Assembly: GCA_947598485.1 (NCBI GenBank)
Contig: CANQFJ010000012.1
Location: 1 to 43,628, forward strand
DNA: 43,628 nt
Reading direction: 5' to 3'
Source: an uncultured Bacilli bacterium
GTDB lineage: Bacteria > Bacillota_I > Bacilli_A > RF39 > UBA660
Under the pieces are notes generated by a model. The model had not been told where the DNA came from, did no database searches, and was given only the letters and a program-made list of their open reading frames with translations. Made by a program: the position numbers and the translations under genes. Positions 25,127 through 33,278 of the stretch are shown in pieces (within the stretch, counting starts at the first letter, position 1; each line of letters starts with the position of its first letter).

Positions 25127-25401
25127 AGCATATACATGTTATTAGTACTAGATTCAAAATCATCAGTTGATTTAACATTTAATCCTTCGAGTTTGGATAT
25201 TCTGGCATCAAGTCTTTGAATAGATCTTTCCATCTTAGCAAGTCTTTCTTCAATATCTTGACCTCCGGCCATATTATTCATCATGGGATTAGGTCCTGAG
25301 TAAAATGAAGAGTAGTTATTAGCTTGAAAACCCATAGGACCAGGATTAAATCCAGCCATAGAACCATTATTTTCAAAAAAGGCACCTCGGTTTTTACGCA
25401 T
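25123..25401 (-). CDS. Small Asn/Gly-rich coiled-coil protein
   Basis: The protein has 92 residues. The N-terminus is rich in Asn, Gly, Met and Phe (GAFFENNGSMAGFNPGP). A short coiled coil follows (IEERLAKMERSIQRLDARI), and the end is MYML. Many Bacillota have small proteins of this layout, several tied to spore coats, but I cannot assign one by name. The start is clear: AGGAGGA is 6 nt before ATG 25401. The open frame reaches 25533, but that part overlaps trmB and has no ribosome site. The neighbouring Cse60-like gene makes a shared sporulation-type context possible. Confidence 0.75.
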   Translation of the reverse strand: MRKNRGAFFENNGSMAGFNPGPMGFQANNYSSFYSGPNPMMNNMAGGQDIEERLAKMERSIQRLDARISKLEGLNVKSTDDFESSTNNMYML

Positions 25402-25453
25402 AGTTATTCCTCCTATACTGATAATATATGCTATAGAAAGAAGTTGTTTACAA

Positions 25454-26053
25454 GTGAGAATGAGAAACCCTAAAGATAAAGATGAAGTTATAAATAGTTG
25501 CGATTTCTTTGTTACAGAAAGTTTATTTAACAATAATAATCCTATTTATATGGAAATTGGTATGGGTAAAGGTGACTTCATTTTAAATATGGCTTTAGCT
25601 AATCCTAATATTAACTTTATAGGTGTAGAAAAATATTCGTCAGTCGCTAGCATAGCTATTAAAAAAATTAAAGAATATGAACTTAGTAATCTTAAAATTA
25701 TGATTATGGATATAAAAGATGTTCCAGAATATCTATATCATAAGATTAGTAAAATATACCTAAATTTTTCTGATCCATGGCCTAAAGCTAGACACGCTAA
25801 AAGAAGACTAACTCATGAAAATCAGCTTAAAGTTTATGATAATTTATTTAAAGATAAAAAGATTATTGAAATGAAAACGGATAATGACGACTTATTTGCT
25901 TTTTCTTTAGAAAGCTTACAAAACTATGGCTATAAAATTATTAAATTAAGCTATGATTTGCATAAGGAAAATATCCCAAATATTATGACTGAATATGAAG
26001 TTAAATTCTCCCAAAAAGGCACTAAAATAAAATATGTTAAGGTAGAAAAATAA
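25454..26053 (+). CDS. trmB: tRNA (guanine-N7-)-methyltransferase
   Basis: The protein has 199 residues and makes m7G46 in tRNA using S-adenosylmethionine. Motifs are YMEIGMGKGDFIL (SAM binding), FIGVEKYSSVA, NFSDPWPKARHAKRRLTH (the SDPWPKxRHxKRR signature) and TEYEVKFSQKGTKI at the end. It starts at GTG (VRMRN; homologues begin with a similar MRxRN); the ATG two codons on is an alternative. It is divergent from the coiled-coil gene at 25401. Confidence 0.95.
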   Translation: MRMRNPKDKDEVINSCDFFVTESLFNNNNPIYMEIGMGKGDFILNMALANPNINFIGVEKYSSVASIAIKKIKEYELSNLKIMIMDIKDVPEYLYHKISKIYLNFSDPWPKARHAKRRLTHENQLKVYDNLFKDKKIIEMKTDNDDLFAFSLESLQNYGYKIIKLSYDLHKENIPNIMTEYEVKFSQKGTKIKYVKVEK

Positions 26054-26065
26054 TCTTGTTAATGA

Positions 26066-26071
26066 TATAAT
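26066..26071 (+). promoter_or_regulatory. -10 box before lipoprotein gene
   Basis: TATAAT lies 18 bp before the ATG at 26089. No good -35 box is seen at the right spacing. Confidence 0.4.
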
Positions 26072-26088
26072 TATAAATAGGTGTATTT

Positions 26089-26730
26089 ATGAAAATAAAA
26101 TATATTTTATTAATAGCCGTTTTGCTTTTTTTAACTGGTTGTGAAAATGTTAGAAATGAAAGCATTGAAAATATAATAGCGATGGTTGGCACACCAACTT
26201 CTAAATATAATACATATAATAAGGGATTTAAATACTATATTCCCATGGGGATGGCTAAAAAAACCGAAAATTTATATAATGCCATTTTGTCATCAAGCAA
26301 ATATGATTATTACCTTTATGTTGATGTAATTAGTTATAATAGTAAAACTCCATTAAAATATGAAGTTAACTCTAAGGCATATTATTCTCGTATTTTATCG
26401 GAAAATGGTCATGAAGGATATGTCGAGATTAATTTACAAGAAAATGACCAATATTTGATTGAAATTATGTTTAATTATGCTAAAATAGAAGTAATGGTAG
26501 ATTATGAGGATATCAATCTAGCATTGGATAATGCTGTATCAATATTGCGAAGTATTACATATAATGATGTAGTTATAGCTTCCTTAGTTTCAGATGATAT
26601 TTTAAACTTTGATGGGGAAATTTATGATATTTTTGATAAAGCAAATAACGATAGTAATTATATTCAGGTATCAACTGAAGATACTTCAAAAACTGAAGAA
26701 GAGTATAAAGATCCTGATTTAATTAATTAG
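26089..26730 (+). CDS. Lipoprotein of unknown function
   Basis: The protein has 213 residues. The signal peptide ends in a good lipobox, LTGC, with Cys18 as the lipid anchor. The mature protein has alternating strands and helices (KYYIPMGM, YYLYVDVISY, IMFNYAKIEVMVDYEDI) and an acidic tail. It begins a run of four envelope-linked genes in the same direction up to 28450, with a gap of only 12 bp to the next one. Confidence 0.8.
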   Translation: MKIKYILLIAVLLFLTGCENVRNESIENIIAMVGTPTSKYNTYNKGFKYYIPMGMAKKTENLYNAILSSSKYDYYLYVDVISYNSKTPLKYEVNSKAYYSRILSENGHEGYVEINLQENDQYLIEIMFNYAKIEVMVDYEDINLALDNAVSILRSITYNDVVIASLVSDDILNFDGEIYDIFDKANNDSNYIQVSTEDTSKTEEEYKDPDLIN

Positions 26731-26742
26731 GAGGGTGAAGTC

Positions 26743-27726
26743 ATGGGAATATTAAAAAAATTAAAAGATATATTATTTGATGAGGAAGAATATACAGAAC
26801 AGATAAAAATAACTCCTGAAATGCGTAATGAAGAAACTCCAGCAAAAGTTAAAGAAGAAAAAAAGCCTACACCAGTTAAGATGGAAGAACAACGGGAAGA
26901 TGGTGTTAAGAAAGAACCTGTTAGACGTCCTGAAATGCCTAGGGTGCAAACCGAAGAAACTCATACAGAAAGAGTTGTAAAAAATGCTGCTGCCAATTCA
27001 TTAAGCGAAAGAGAATTATATAAATCAGAAAGAACCTTCCCCTTTGTTGATTTTGATGAAGATAAATTTGAAAAACAAATTGATCCAATGCGTGTAACCT
27101 CTTCGGTATCACTTGGTAAAGCTGCTGAGCCTAAGAGAAGTACTAATGTTTTTGAATATGAAAGACGTAAAAAAATTGAAAAGCGTACAGATTATGGCCA
27201 TTTTGAAAAAATAGAATCAACAGAAACTATTGAAAAGAAGAAATTTAAGCCTTCACCTATAATATCTCCTGTATATGGTATTTTAAATAAAGATTATCAA
27301 AAAGAAGATATTATTCAAAAAGATGATGCTAAAGAACGTAATATTGACTTAAAAGAAGTTAGAGAAAAAGCTTTTGGTGAAAGAAAGAATAATATAAAAC
27401 CAAAAGAAGATAAAAGTAATTATTATGAAGAAGAAAAAACAGTTACTTTAACTCCTTTAGAGGAAAAACAACGTAAAGTTAAAACCATAGACGAGCTTTT
27501 AGAGGATACTTCTGATGTTATAGTAAATGTTGATAAAGATTTAGACGATGAAATTGATGATGTTTTACCTAGATTAGATGATAGAAAACATAGTAGAAGA
27601 GAATTTAAGGAAGATAAAGAAGATACCAAAGAAATGAAGATTTCCGAAAAAGAGGATAATACTCTTGAAAATGATTTATTTGATCTTATTGATTCTATGT
27701 ATGATAATAAAGAGGATGGTGAATAA
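26743..27726 (+). CDS. Highly charged, mostly disordered protein
   Basis: The protein has 327 residues, is dominated by Lys and Glu, and is predicted largely disordered. It has no signal peptide or membrane helix. The only part that looks conserved is in the middle, KFKPSPIISPVYGILNKDYQ (about 167-186), a short motif I associate with hypothetical proteins in this part of Bacillota. A second ordered patch is KTIDELLEDTSDV. It may be a linker or scaffold of the envelope or division machinery, judging by its neighbours. GGAGGG is the ribosome site. The next gene follows after 2 bp. Confidence 0.7.
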   Translation: MGILKKLKDILFDEEEYTEQIKITPEMRNEETPAKVKEEKKPTPVKMEEQREDGVKKEPVRRPEMPRVQTEETHTERVVKNAAANSLSERELYKSERTFPFVDFDEDKFEKQIDPMRVTSSVSLGKAAEPKRSTNVFEYERRKKIEKRTDYGHFEKIESTETIEKKKFKPSPIISPVYGILNKDYQKEDIIQKDDAKERNIDLKEVREKAFGERKNNIKPKEDKSNYYEEEKTVTLTPLEEKQRKVKTIDELLEDTSDVIVNVDKDLDDEIDDVLPRLDDRKHSRREFKEDKEDTKEMKISEKEDNTLENDLFDLIDSMYDNKEDGE

Positions 27727-27728
27727 TT

Positions 27729-28022
27729 GTGGATTTCTTAAGCGAATTTTTACCGATAGTTATTTATATATTATTAATAGCTTTAATTATTGTAGGTATA
27801 GTTTTGGGAGTTAAATTAATAATAACAATTGATAAAGCCCAAAGAGTTATTGATGATGCTAAAAATAAGATAGATAGTTTTAATGGCTTTTTCAATATAT
27901 TAGAAAATACTTCTGGAAAAATATATTATGTATATGAAAAAATATCTGATGCATTTGGCAAAGTAGTTAATAAAGTTTTTTCAAGAAACAAAGATAAAAA
28001 TATAGAAAGGAATGATGATTGA
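27729..28022 (+). CDS. Small membrane protein (YtxG/DUF948-like)
   Basis: The protein has 97 residues. A single N-terminal transmembrane helix (about 8-30) is followed by an amphipathic helical part and a basic tail. Its place directly before a YtxH gene and its layout fit the DUF948 partner YtxG, but the match is by architecture. It starts at GTG with GAGGATGGTG upstream, inside the end of the previous gene. Its stop TGA shares a base with the next ATG. Confidence 0.65.
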   Translation: MDFLSEFLPIVIYILLIALIIVGIVLGVKLIITIDKAQRVIDDAKNKIDSFNGFFNILENTSGKIYYVYEKISDAFGKVVNKVFSRNKDKNIERNDD

Positions 28023-28450
28023 TGGGAAAGAAAGGTAATTTTATTTTAGGCGCAGGTCTTGGACTTGGACTTGGTATGTTATTTGCTCCTCAAAGTGGAG
28101 AAAAAACTAGAAAAGAATTAAAGAAGAAATTAAATGAATTATTAGAAAAAGCAAAAGATATTGATCCTGAAGAAGTTGTTAATAACATTTCTAGCAAAGT
28201 TATTGAACTTAAAGAAGAATTAGCTAGTTTAGATAAGGAAAAGGCAACTGCTATCGTAAAAGAAAAAGCGGAGAACATAAAAACAAAAGCTGATGAACTT
28301 GTTAAACTTGCTGTTGAAAAAGGTACTCCTGCAGTTCAAAAAGCAGCTAAGGAAGTAAGAAGTGCTACTGCTCAATTCCTAAGTGACTTAGCAGACAAAA
28401 TTTCTACTGAGAATAATACTAAGAAAATTAAAGAGAAAAGTGCAAAATAG
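28022..28450 (+). CDS. YtxH-domain protein
   Basis: The protein has 142 residues. The N-terminus is a Gly-rich membrane helix (NFILGAGLGLGLGMLFAPQSG) followed by KTRKELKKKL, the YtxH signature. The rest is a long amphipathic helix region rich in Lys, Glu and Ala. YtxH proteins are general-stress-associated and probably organise at the membrane. GAAAGG is upstream. A TTG one codon before is possible. Confidence 0.9.
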   Translation: MGKKGNFILGAGLGLGLGMLFAPQSGEKTRKELKKKLNELLEKAKDIDPEEVVNNISSKVIELKEELASLDKEKATAIVKEKAENIKTKADELVKLAVEKGTPAVQKAAKEVRSATAQFLSDLADKISTENNTKKIKEKSAK

Positions 28451-28459
28451 CACTTTTTT
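28436..28459 (+). terminator. Terminator after ytxH-like gene
   Basis: AAAAGTGC/GCACTTTT, an 8-bp perfect stem with loop AAAATA, is followed by a T-run. The stop codon lies within the hairpin. Confidence 0.85.
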
Positions 28460-28474
28460 ATTTGTAAAAATGAC

Positions 28475-28491
28475 TTCACATTTATTTCATA
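28475..28491 (+). promoter_or_regulatory. Possible OmpR-type direct repeat before two-component genes
   Basis: TTCACA (28475-28480) and TTCATA (28486-28491) are separated by 5 bp (11-bp period), the pattern bound by PhoP/PhoB-type response regulators. This would allow autoregulation. TTCACA may also serve as -35 box to a TTTAAT at 28499-28504. Confidence 0.35.
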
Positions 28492-28524
28492 ATTATGTTT
28501 TAATATTTATGTGGTGATGTTTTT

Positions 28525-29196
28525 TTGAAAGTTCTTATTGTAGATGATGAAAAATTAATTAGAGATGTCATAATTGAGTATTTAAAAAATGAAGAAATGG
28601 ATTATATTGAAGCTGAAGATGGCCAAAAAGCTGTAGATATTGTAAGTGAAAATGATGATATATCAATTATTGTTATGGATATTATGATGCCTAATATGGA
28701 TGGTTATACAGCATATAAAGAGATAAGTAAAATAAGAAATATTCCTTGCATTATGCTAAGTGCTAGAACACAGGAGTATGATAAACTCGCAGGATTTGAT
28801 ATTGGTGTCGATGATTATTTAACAAAACCTTTTAGTCCTAAAGAGTTGATAGCTAGAATTAAAGCTATTATGAAAAGAGTATATTTTGATGCTGATGAGA
28901 TTGAATGTCAAGGCATAAAACTAGATAACTTAGCTCATGAAGTATATGTAGATAACAAAAAGATTGAACTTACGCCTAAAGAGTATGATTTATTAAAATA
29001 TTTTATGCAAAATAAAAACATTGCTTTATCCAGAGATAATTTGCTAAACCATATATGGGGTTATGATTTTTATGGTGATGCGCGAACTATTGATACGCAC
29101 GTTAAAACGCTTAGAAATCATTTAGGTAAGAAAAGAAATCTTATTAAGACAGTAAGAGGAATGGGATATAAATTTGAAGCCAAAGTGGAAAAGTAG
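28525..29196 (+). CDS. OmpR-family response regulator
   Basis: The protein has 223 residues. The receiver domain (1-120) has the acidic pair Asp7-Asp8, the phosphorylation site Asp52 (VMDIMMPNMDG), Ser79 in MLSAR and Lys101 in LTKPFSP. The C-terminal winged helix (about 128-220) has ELTPKEYDLL and a typical recognition part RTIDTHVKTLRNHLG ending GMGYKFE. It starts at TTG, 6 nt behind GGTGAT. It is paired with the histidine kinase that overlaps its end by 23 bp. The signal is unknown; uppP lies just downstream on the other strand. Confidence 0.93.
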   Translation: MKVLIVDDEKLIRDVIIEYLKNEEMDYIEAEDGQKAVDIVSENDDISIIVMDIMMPNMDGYTAYKEISKIRNIPCIMLSARTQEYDKLAGFDIGVDDYLTKPFSPKELIARIKAIMKRVYFDADEIECQGIKLDNLAHEVYVDNKKIELTPKEYDLLKYFMQNKNIALSRDNLLNHIWGYDFYGDARTIDTHVKTLRNHLGKKRNLIKTVRGMGYKFEAKVEK

Positions 29197-30574
29197 TATT
29201 TTTGTTAAAACCCAAATTTACTTAGGGGTTTTTTGTGCTGTACTATTGTTGACTGTATGGCTTTTTGAACTTGCTTTTTTTTCTATTAGCTATAAGAATT
29301 ATCAAAAGAAACTAGTTACTTCAATTGCGGATAAGATCCAAGATAGTAATAATTTATCTTCTGATGAAGTTGAGTTAATGGCTTACGAAAATAACATATG
29401 TATTACTATTTTTGATACTTTCGGTGACATTAAAGAATATAATACCAAAATGAATGGTTGTATGCTAAATAGTAGTAATACTAATGATGTAGTATATAGC
29501 TTTTTAAATTCTCAAAATAAAAAAATATCTAAAATCATTAAAAGTGATAAAGACAATATTGGCTATATGTATGGTGTTAAGAATAAAGGCTTAGACATTT
29601 TTATTTATACCCCTTTAAAAGATCATAGTGTTGTAAATACGGTTATGAAAGACCAATTAGTGTATCTTATTATAATAGCTATCTTTATATCTTGTGCGGT
29701 ATCTTTGTTTATTTCCAATCTTATTACTAAACCTATTAGAAATATTACTAATAATGCCATTAATATTGGTAAAGAAATATATGATACTAGCTTTAATGAA
29801 ACGGGAATAAAAGAAATTGATGATTTACAGACTGCGTTAAATACTGCGCAAAAAGAATTAAGCAAAGTTCAAGCCTATCAAAAAGATTTAATAGCTAATG
29901 TATCTCATGACTTAAAAACTCCTCTTACAATGATAAGAGCATATGCGGAGAAGATTAAAGATATTTCATATAAAAATAAAGATACTTTGGATAGTGATGT
30001 TAATATCATTACCGATGAAGTTGATAGGTTAACTCTCTTAGTTAATGATATTTTAGATTTATCGAAAATAGAAAATAATGTTGATACCTTAGCTATTGAA
30101 GAATATGATATTGTTCCCCAAATAAAAGAAATACTAAAAAAATATGATATTATTAAGGATGCTGAAGATTACACCTTTATAACGGATTTACCAACATCGG
30201 TTCTTATCAATGCTGACAAGAGTAAAATTGGCCAAGTAATTTATAATTTAATTAATAATGCCATAAATTATACTGGGGATGATAAAAAAGTTTATATAAG
30301 TTTAAAAAAAGAAAATAAGTCCTATATTTTTAAAGTGACAGATACGGGTAAAGGTATTAAAGAAGATGAAATTAAAAATATCTGGACAAAGTATTATAAA
30401 AACGATAAAAATCATCGAAGAAATGTTATATCCACGGGTATTGGTTTGTCAATTGTAAAAGAAGTTTTAGAAAAACATAAATTTGATTATGGTGTAGAAT
30501 CTAAGTTAAACGAAGGATCTACCTTCTACTTTAAGTTTAAAGAAAGCAAGGCTAATAATAAAAAGTCGCATTAA
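29174..30574 (+). CDS. Sensor histidine kinase
   Basis: The protein has 466 residues. A first membrane helix lies at about 13-37 and a second at about 165-188, enclosing an extracytoplasmic sensor domain of about 125 residues with two Cys. A HAMP region follows. The phosphorylated His is in NVSHDLKTPLTMIRAYAEKI. The ATP-binding part has INNAINYTG (N box), DTGKGI (G1) and STGIGLSIVKEVLEKH (G2). It starts at TTG, overlapping the response regulator gene, so translation is coupled. Confidence 0.92.
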   Translation: MKPKWKSSIFVKTQIYLGVFCAVLLLTVWLFELAFFSISYKNYQKKLVTSIADKIQDSNNLSSDEVELMAYENNICITIFDTFGDIKEYNTKMNGCMLNSSNTNDVVYSFLNSQNKKISKIIKSDKDNIGYMYGVKNKGLDIFIYTPLKDHSVVNTVMKDQLVYLIIIAIFISCAVSLFISNLITKPIRNITNNAINIGKEIYDTSFNETGIKEIDDLQTALNTAQKELSKVQAYQKDLIANVSHDLKTPLTMIRAYAEKIKDISYKNKDTLDSDVNIITDEVDRLTLLVNDILDLSKIENNVDTLAIEEYDIVPQIKEILKKYDIIKDAEDYTFITDLPTSVLINADKSKIGQVIYNLINNAINYTGDDKKVYISLKKENKSYIFKVTDTGKGIKEDEIKNIWTKYYKNDKNHRRNVISTGIGLSIVKEVLEKHKFDYGVESKLNEGSTFYFKFKESKANNKKSH

Positions 30575-30585
30575 GCGGCTTTTTT
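30561..30585. terminator. Terminator between kinase gene and uppP
   Basis: AAAAGTCGC and GCGGCTTTT form a 9-bp stem (one G-T pair) with a 5-nt loop and T-run. With A on the other side it can serve both converging transcripts. Confidence 0.8.
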
Positions 30586-30588
30586 AAG

Positions 30589-31407
30589 TTAACGAAAATA
30601 GATAAAGATAAACGCCGATAAGATAATACAATAGATAGAAAAGTAGGCAAGTTTACCTCTTTTAACCCAATTAGAAAGCCATTCATATGAGAAGTAGGTA
30701 ATGACTCCTGCGATGACCATACCAATTGCATAAGGCAAAAGTAAGCTAGATAGATCTGGGCTATTAATTAGATCGGATACTCCTAGAATCATCGCCCCAA
30801 TACTCACAGGAAAGTATAATATAAAAGTATATCTTAAAGCACTATCTCTTTTTAGTTTACATAAAAGACACGCTACTAAAACGGTACCACTACGACTAAT
30901 GCCAGGGATAATAGTTACCGCTTGAAACAAACCAATTATAATAGCATCTAACAAAGTAATATCATTATCATCTTTAACACCCTTGAATTTTCTGACTAAA
31001 AATAAAGATAGAGCTGTGATTAAAAACATAAAGCCCATGATTATAACTTTGCCACCCAATAAGGATTCAATTTTATCCTTAAATAAAAGGCCTGTTATGG
31101 TTACGGGTATAGTACTTACAACGACATATAAGCAATACCAAAAATCTTTTTTATATTTACTTCTTTCTTTTTTATTAAAGATAAATTTAAAAAAAGATGT
31201 TACATATTTTTTTATATCTTGACGGAATATAAATAATATAGCTATAAATGAACCGAAGTTACAAATTATTTCAAAGTTTAAATCCTTAGTAAACATATTA
31301 GTATTAAAAAGGTTTTTAAATAGCATCATATGACCACTGGAAGATATTGGTAAAGGTTCAGTAATCCCCTGAATAATTGCTAAAATAATATATTGTATTA
31401 AGCTCAT
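30589..31407 (-). CDS. uppP: Undecaprenyl-diphosphatase UppP (BacA)
   Basis: The membrane enzyme has 272 residues. It hydrolyses undecaprenyl diphosphate to the monophosphate carrier used for cell wall and glycan export. The signature motifs EPLPISSSGH (about 17-26) and PGISRSGTVL (about 168-177) are complete. Seven or more hydrophobic helices are present. AGGTGAT precedes the ATG. Extra copies give bacitracin resistance in many species. With MraY and the Mur ligases it supports a working peptidoglycan pathway. Confidence 0.97.
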   Translation of the reverse strand: MSLIQYIILAIIQGITEPLPISSSGHMMLFKNLFNTNMFTKDLNFEIICNFGSFIAILFIFRQDIKKYVTSFFKFIFNKKERSKYKKDFWYCLYVVVSTIPVTITGLLFKDKIESLLGGKVIIMGFMFLITALSLFLVRKFKGVKDDNDITLLDAIIIGLFQAVTIIPGISRSGTVLVACLLCKLKRDSALRYTFILYFPVSIGAMILGVSDLINSPDLSSLLLPYAIGMVIAGVITYFSYEWLSNWVKRGKLAYFSIYCIILSAFIFIYFR

Positions 31408-31463
31408 TTTATCACCTAGTTAATTATATAATAATTTTATAATTTTATAAATAAATTTATATT

Positions 31464-31658
31464 ATGAGATTAATATTTTGGTACATTTTGGGAATAATAT
31501 TATCTGTATGGGGGTTATTCTTTATTTTGCTTAATTTAAATCTATTAGTTATAGGTTATAATTTTTGGCAATATATGCTTTATACTTTTACGCACATTGA
31601 ATGTTTGTGCTTTTATATTGGCATTTTAATAATAATTATTTTTTATGAAAGGGGATAA
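31464..31658 (+). CDS. Short two-helix membrane protein
   Basis: The protein has 64 residues, almost all hydrophobic, with two membrane helices (about 4-30 and 40-60). No ribosome site is seen before the ATG; TATAAT at 31427-31432 is a possible -10 box. Its last codons contain the ribosome site of the next gene. It may be a real small membrane protein, but the evidence is only the open frame and the tight join. Confidence 0.5.
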   Translation: MRLIFWYILGIILSVWGLFFILLNLNLLVIGYNFWQYMLYTFTHIECLCFYIGILIIIIFYERG

Positions 31659-31662
31659 TATT

Positions 31663-32229
31663 TTGCACTATAGTTTTAAATTAAATTTTCAAGATAAGTA
31701 TTATGCATTTTATGATTGGTTTGCTACGGATGATATTAAGGAATATCATAATATAAAGTATTATAAAGTAGATACTAAAACACTTAATGATTTAATAAAT
31801 TATAACGTTAGAATGGATTTAGCTAATGATCAAGTCTATATTTTTTCCGATACTTTTTCATATATTGCCATTATTTTCCAAGATAATATATCTTATAAAG
31901 TAAGTAGAGTAATGCTTAATGATGAATATAAGCTAAAGAAAATATTTATGGATTTAAAATATACTAATATAGATTATGAAAAACTAGATAAAAGAGCCAA
32001 AAATGAAGATTTACGGTATATGGATGTAATTAAGAAAGCTTTACTAGATGAAGTAAACTTATTTAATGAAAATGATGAAGATAAAATAAAATATTTATAT
32101 TATGAGTGGTTCGATAAAAAGGAAAGTAATATTGACTTAATTAAGAAAAGAATGCTTAATAAATTACAAAAACCTATAACCTTTAAAGAAAAATATATTT
32201 ATGAATTAATTTTAGCTAGTAAAAAATAG
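31663..32229 (+). CDS. DUF3603-like cytoplasmic protein
   Basis: The protein has 188 residues. It has the pattern YAFYDWFATDD, then IKYYKVDTKTLNDLI and a central VYIFSDTFSYIAIIFQ followed by SRVMLNDEYKL. This looks like the DUF3603 family of Bacillota, whose function is not known. The start is TTG 31663: AAAGGGGAT lies 9 nt upstream and the open frame to 31645 overlaps the previous gene. It has no signal peptide. Confidence 0.6.
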   Translation: MHYSFKLNFQDKYYAFYDWFATDDIKEYHNIKYYKVDTKTLNDLINYNVRMDLANDQVYIFSDTFSYIAIIFQDNISYKVSRVMLNDEYKLKKIFMDLKYTNIDYEKLDKRAKNEDLRYMDVIKKALLDEVNLFNENDEDKIKYLYYEWFDKKESNIDLIKKRMLNKLQKPITFKEKYIYELILASKK

Positions 32230-32274
32230 TATATTTCCCCTTATTTTGGTTAAATTATTAATAATGGAGGAAAT

Positions 32275-32817
32275 ATGAAAAAGGTACTAAGTGTTATTCT
32301 GGGAGCTTTATTTATAATGGCCTTAGCAGGTTGTGGTAATAGTGCTACTAAAGCAGTTGAAGATTATTTGAATGAGTATAATTCTCTTAGTGATAATGTC
32401 ATAAGTGATATGATGGATGTTGTTAAGGATGAAGATATAACTGATGATCAAAAGGGTATCTATCAAGATATTTTTAAAAAACAATATCAAGATTTAACTT
32501 ACACAATTGATAAAGAAGAATACGATGGAGACGAAGCCACAATTACTGTTACTATTAAAGTATATGATTTATATAAGGCACAAAAGGATGCTAGCGATTA
32601 TCTAAAGGATCATCAAGATGAATTTAATAATGATGATGGTGAGTATGATATTGCTAAATTCATGGATTATAAGCTAGAACAAATGAAAGATATGACAGAT
32701 AAAGTTGAATATACAATTGAATTTTATGTAGTTAAAACCACTGATGGCTGGGTAGTAAGTTCACTTTCAAATTCTGATTTAGAAAAAATACATGGTATTT
32801 ATGACTATGAATCCTAA
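32275..32817 (+). CDS. Small lipoprotein
   Basis: The protein has 180 residues. Signal peptide MKKVLSVILGALFIMALAGC has lipobox LAGC and Cys20. The mature part is very acidic (many Asp, Glu, Lys) and matches the general form of lipoproteins annotated as DUF4878/NTF2-like (NSDLEKIHG near the end, TIEFYVVKTTDGWVVSSLS). The function is unknown. GGAGG lies 5 nt before the ATG. Confidence 0.82.
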   Translation: MKKVLSVILGALFIMALAGCGNSATKAVEDYLNEYNSLSDNVISDMMDVVKDEDITDDQKGIYQDIFKKQYQDLTYTIDKEEYDGDEATITVTIKVYDLYKAQKDASDYLKDHQDEFNNDDGEYDIAKFMDYKLEQMKDMTDKVEYTIEFYVVKTTDGWVVSSLSNSDLEKIHGIYDYES

Positions 32818-32832
32818 TCTTAGGATTTTTTT
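32810..32832 (+). terminator. Terminator of lipoprotein gene
   Basis: AATCCTAA/TTAGGATT stem with a tight loop, followed by a T-run; overlaps the stop codon. Confidence 0.8.
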
Positions 32833-32836
32833 ATGC

Positions 32837-32865
32837 TTTACTATTTATCCTTTTTCTACTATAAT
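32837..32865 (+). promoter_or_regulatory. Promoter of genes at 32912-34259
   Basis: TTTACT (32837-32842) and TATAAT (32860-32865), spacing 17 bp. Confidence 0.5.
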
Positions 32866-32911
32866 AGTGATAGTATAAATGGTTGTTTATATAAAAGAGA
32901 GGTATGATTAG

Positions 32912-33265
32912 ATGAATAAGGGGAAGGTAGCATTAATCATAGTAGCCGCAGCTCTAGCCCTATTAGCGATTTTTTTATTTTGGAATTTAAATTCTAAAGG
33001 TAAGGTTTTTAAAGAATTAAAAATTACTTACCAAGGTGAGGACCAAGAATATACGAATTTAGAGGTAGATACAACAATTTTAAATGTTAATAATGTTAGT
33101 TTTCAAGTTGTATCTAAGACTAATGATTCGATTGTACTTGCCACTGCTGATTCATTATATAATGAAGATGGTAAAGATATTGGAACTGAATATAAAGTTG
33201 AATTAGAAAAATTTACAACGGTGTGTTTTGAAACATCCAATTGTGCATACTTAACCTTAGAGTAA
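32912..33265 (+). CDS. Small membrane-anchored protein
   Basis: The protein has 117 residues. One N-terminal helix (about 5-26) anchors an external beta-rich domain of about 85 residues with two Cys near the end (VCFETSNCAY), perhaps in a disulfide. The family is not recognised. AGAGG is the ribosome site. It is followed after 13 bp by the next membrane protein and probably shares its transcript. Confidence 0.65.
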   Translation: MNKGKVALIIVAAALALLAIFLFWNLNSKGKVFKELKITYQGEDQEYTNLEVDTTILNVNNVSFQVVSKTNDSIVLATADSLYNEDGKDIGTEYKVELEKFTTVCFETSNCAYLTLE

Positions 33266-33278
33266 TAAAAGGAGTTAT

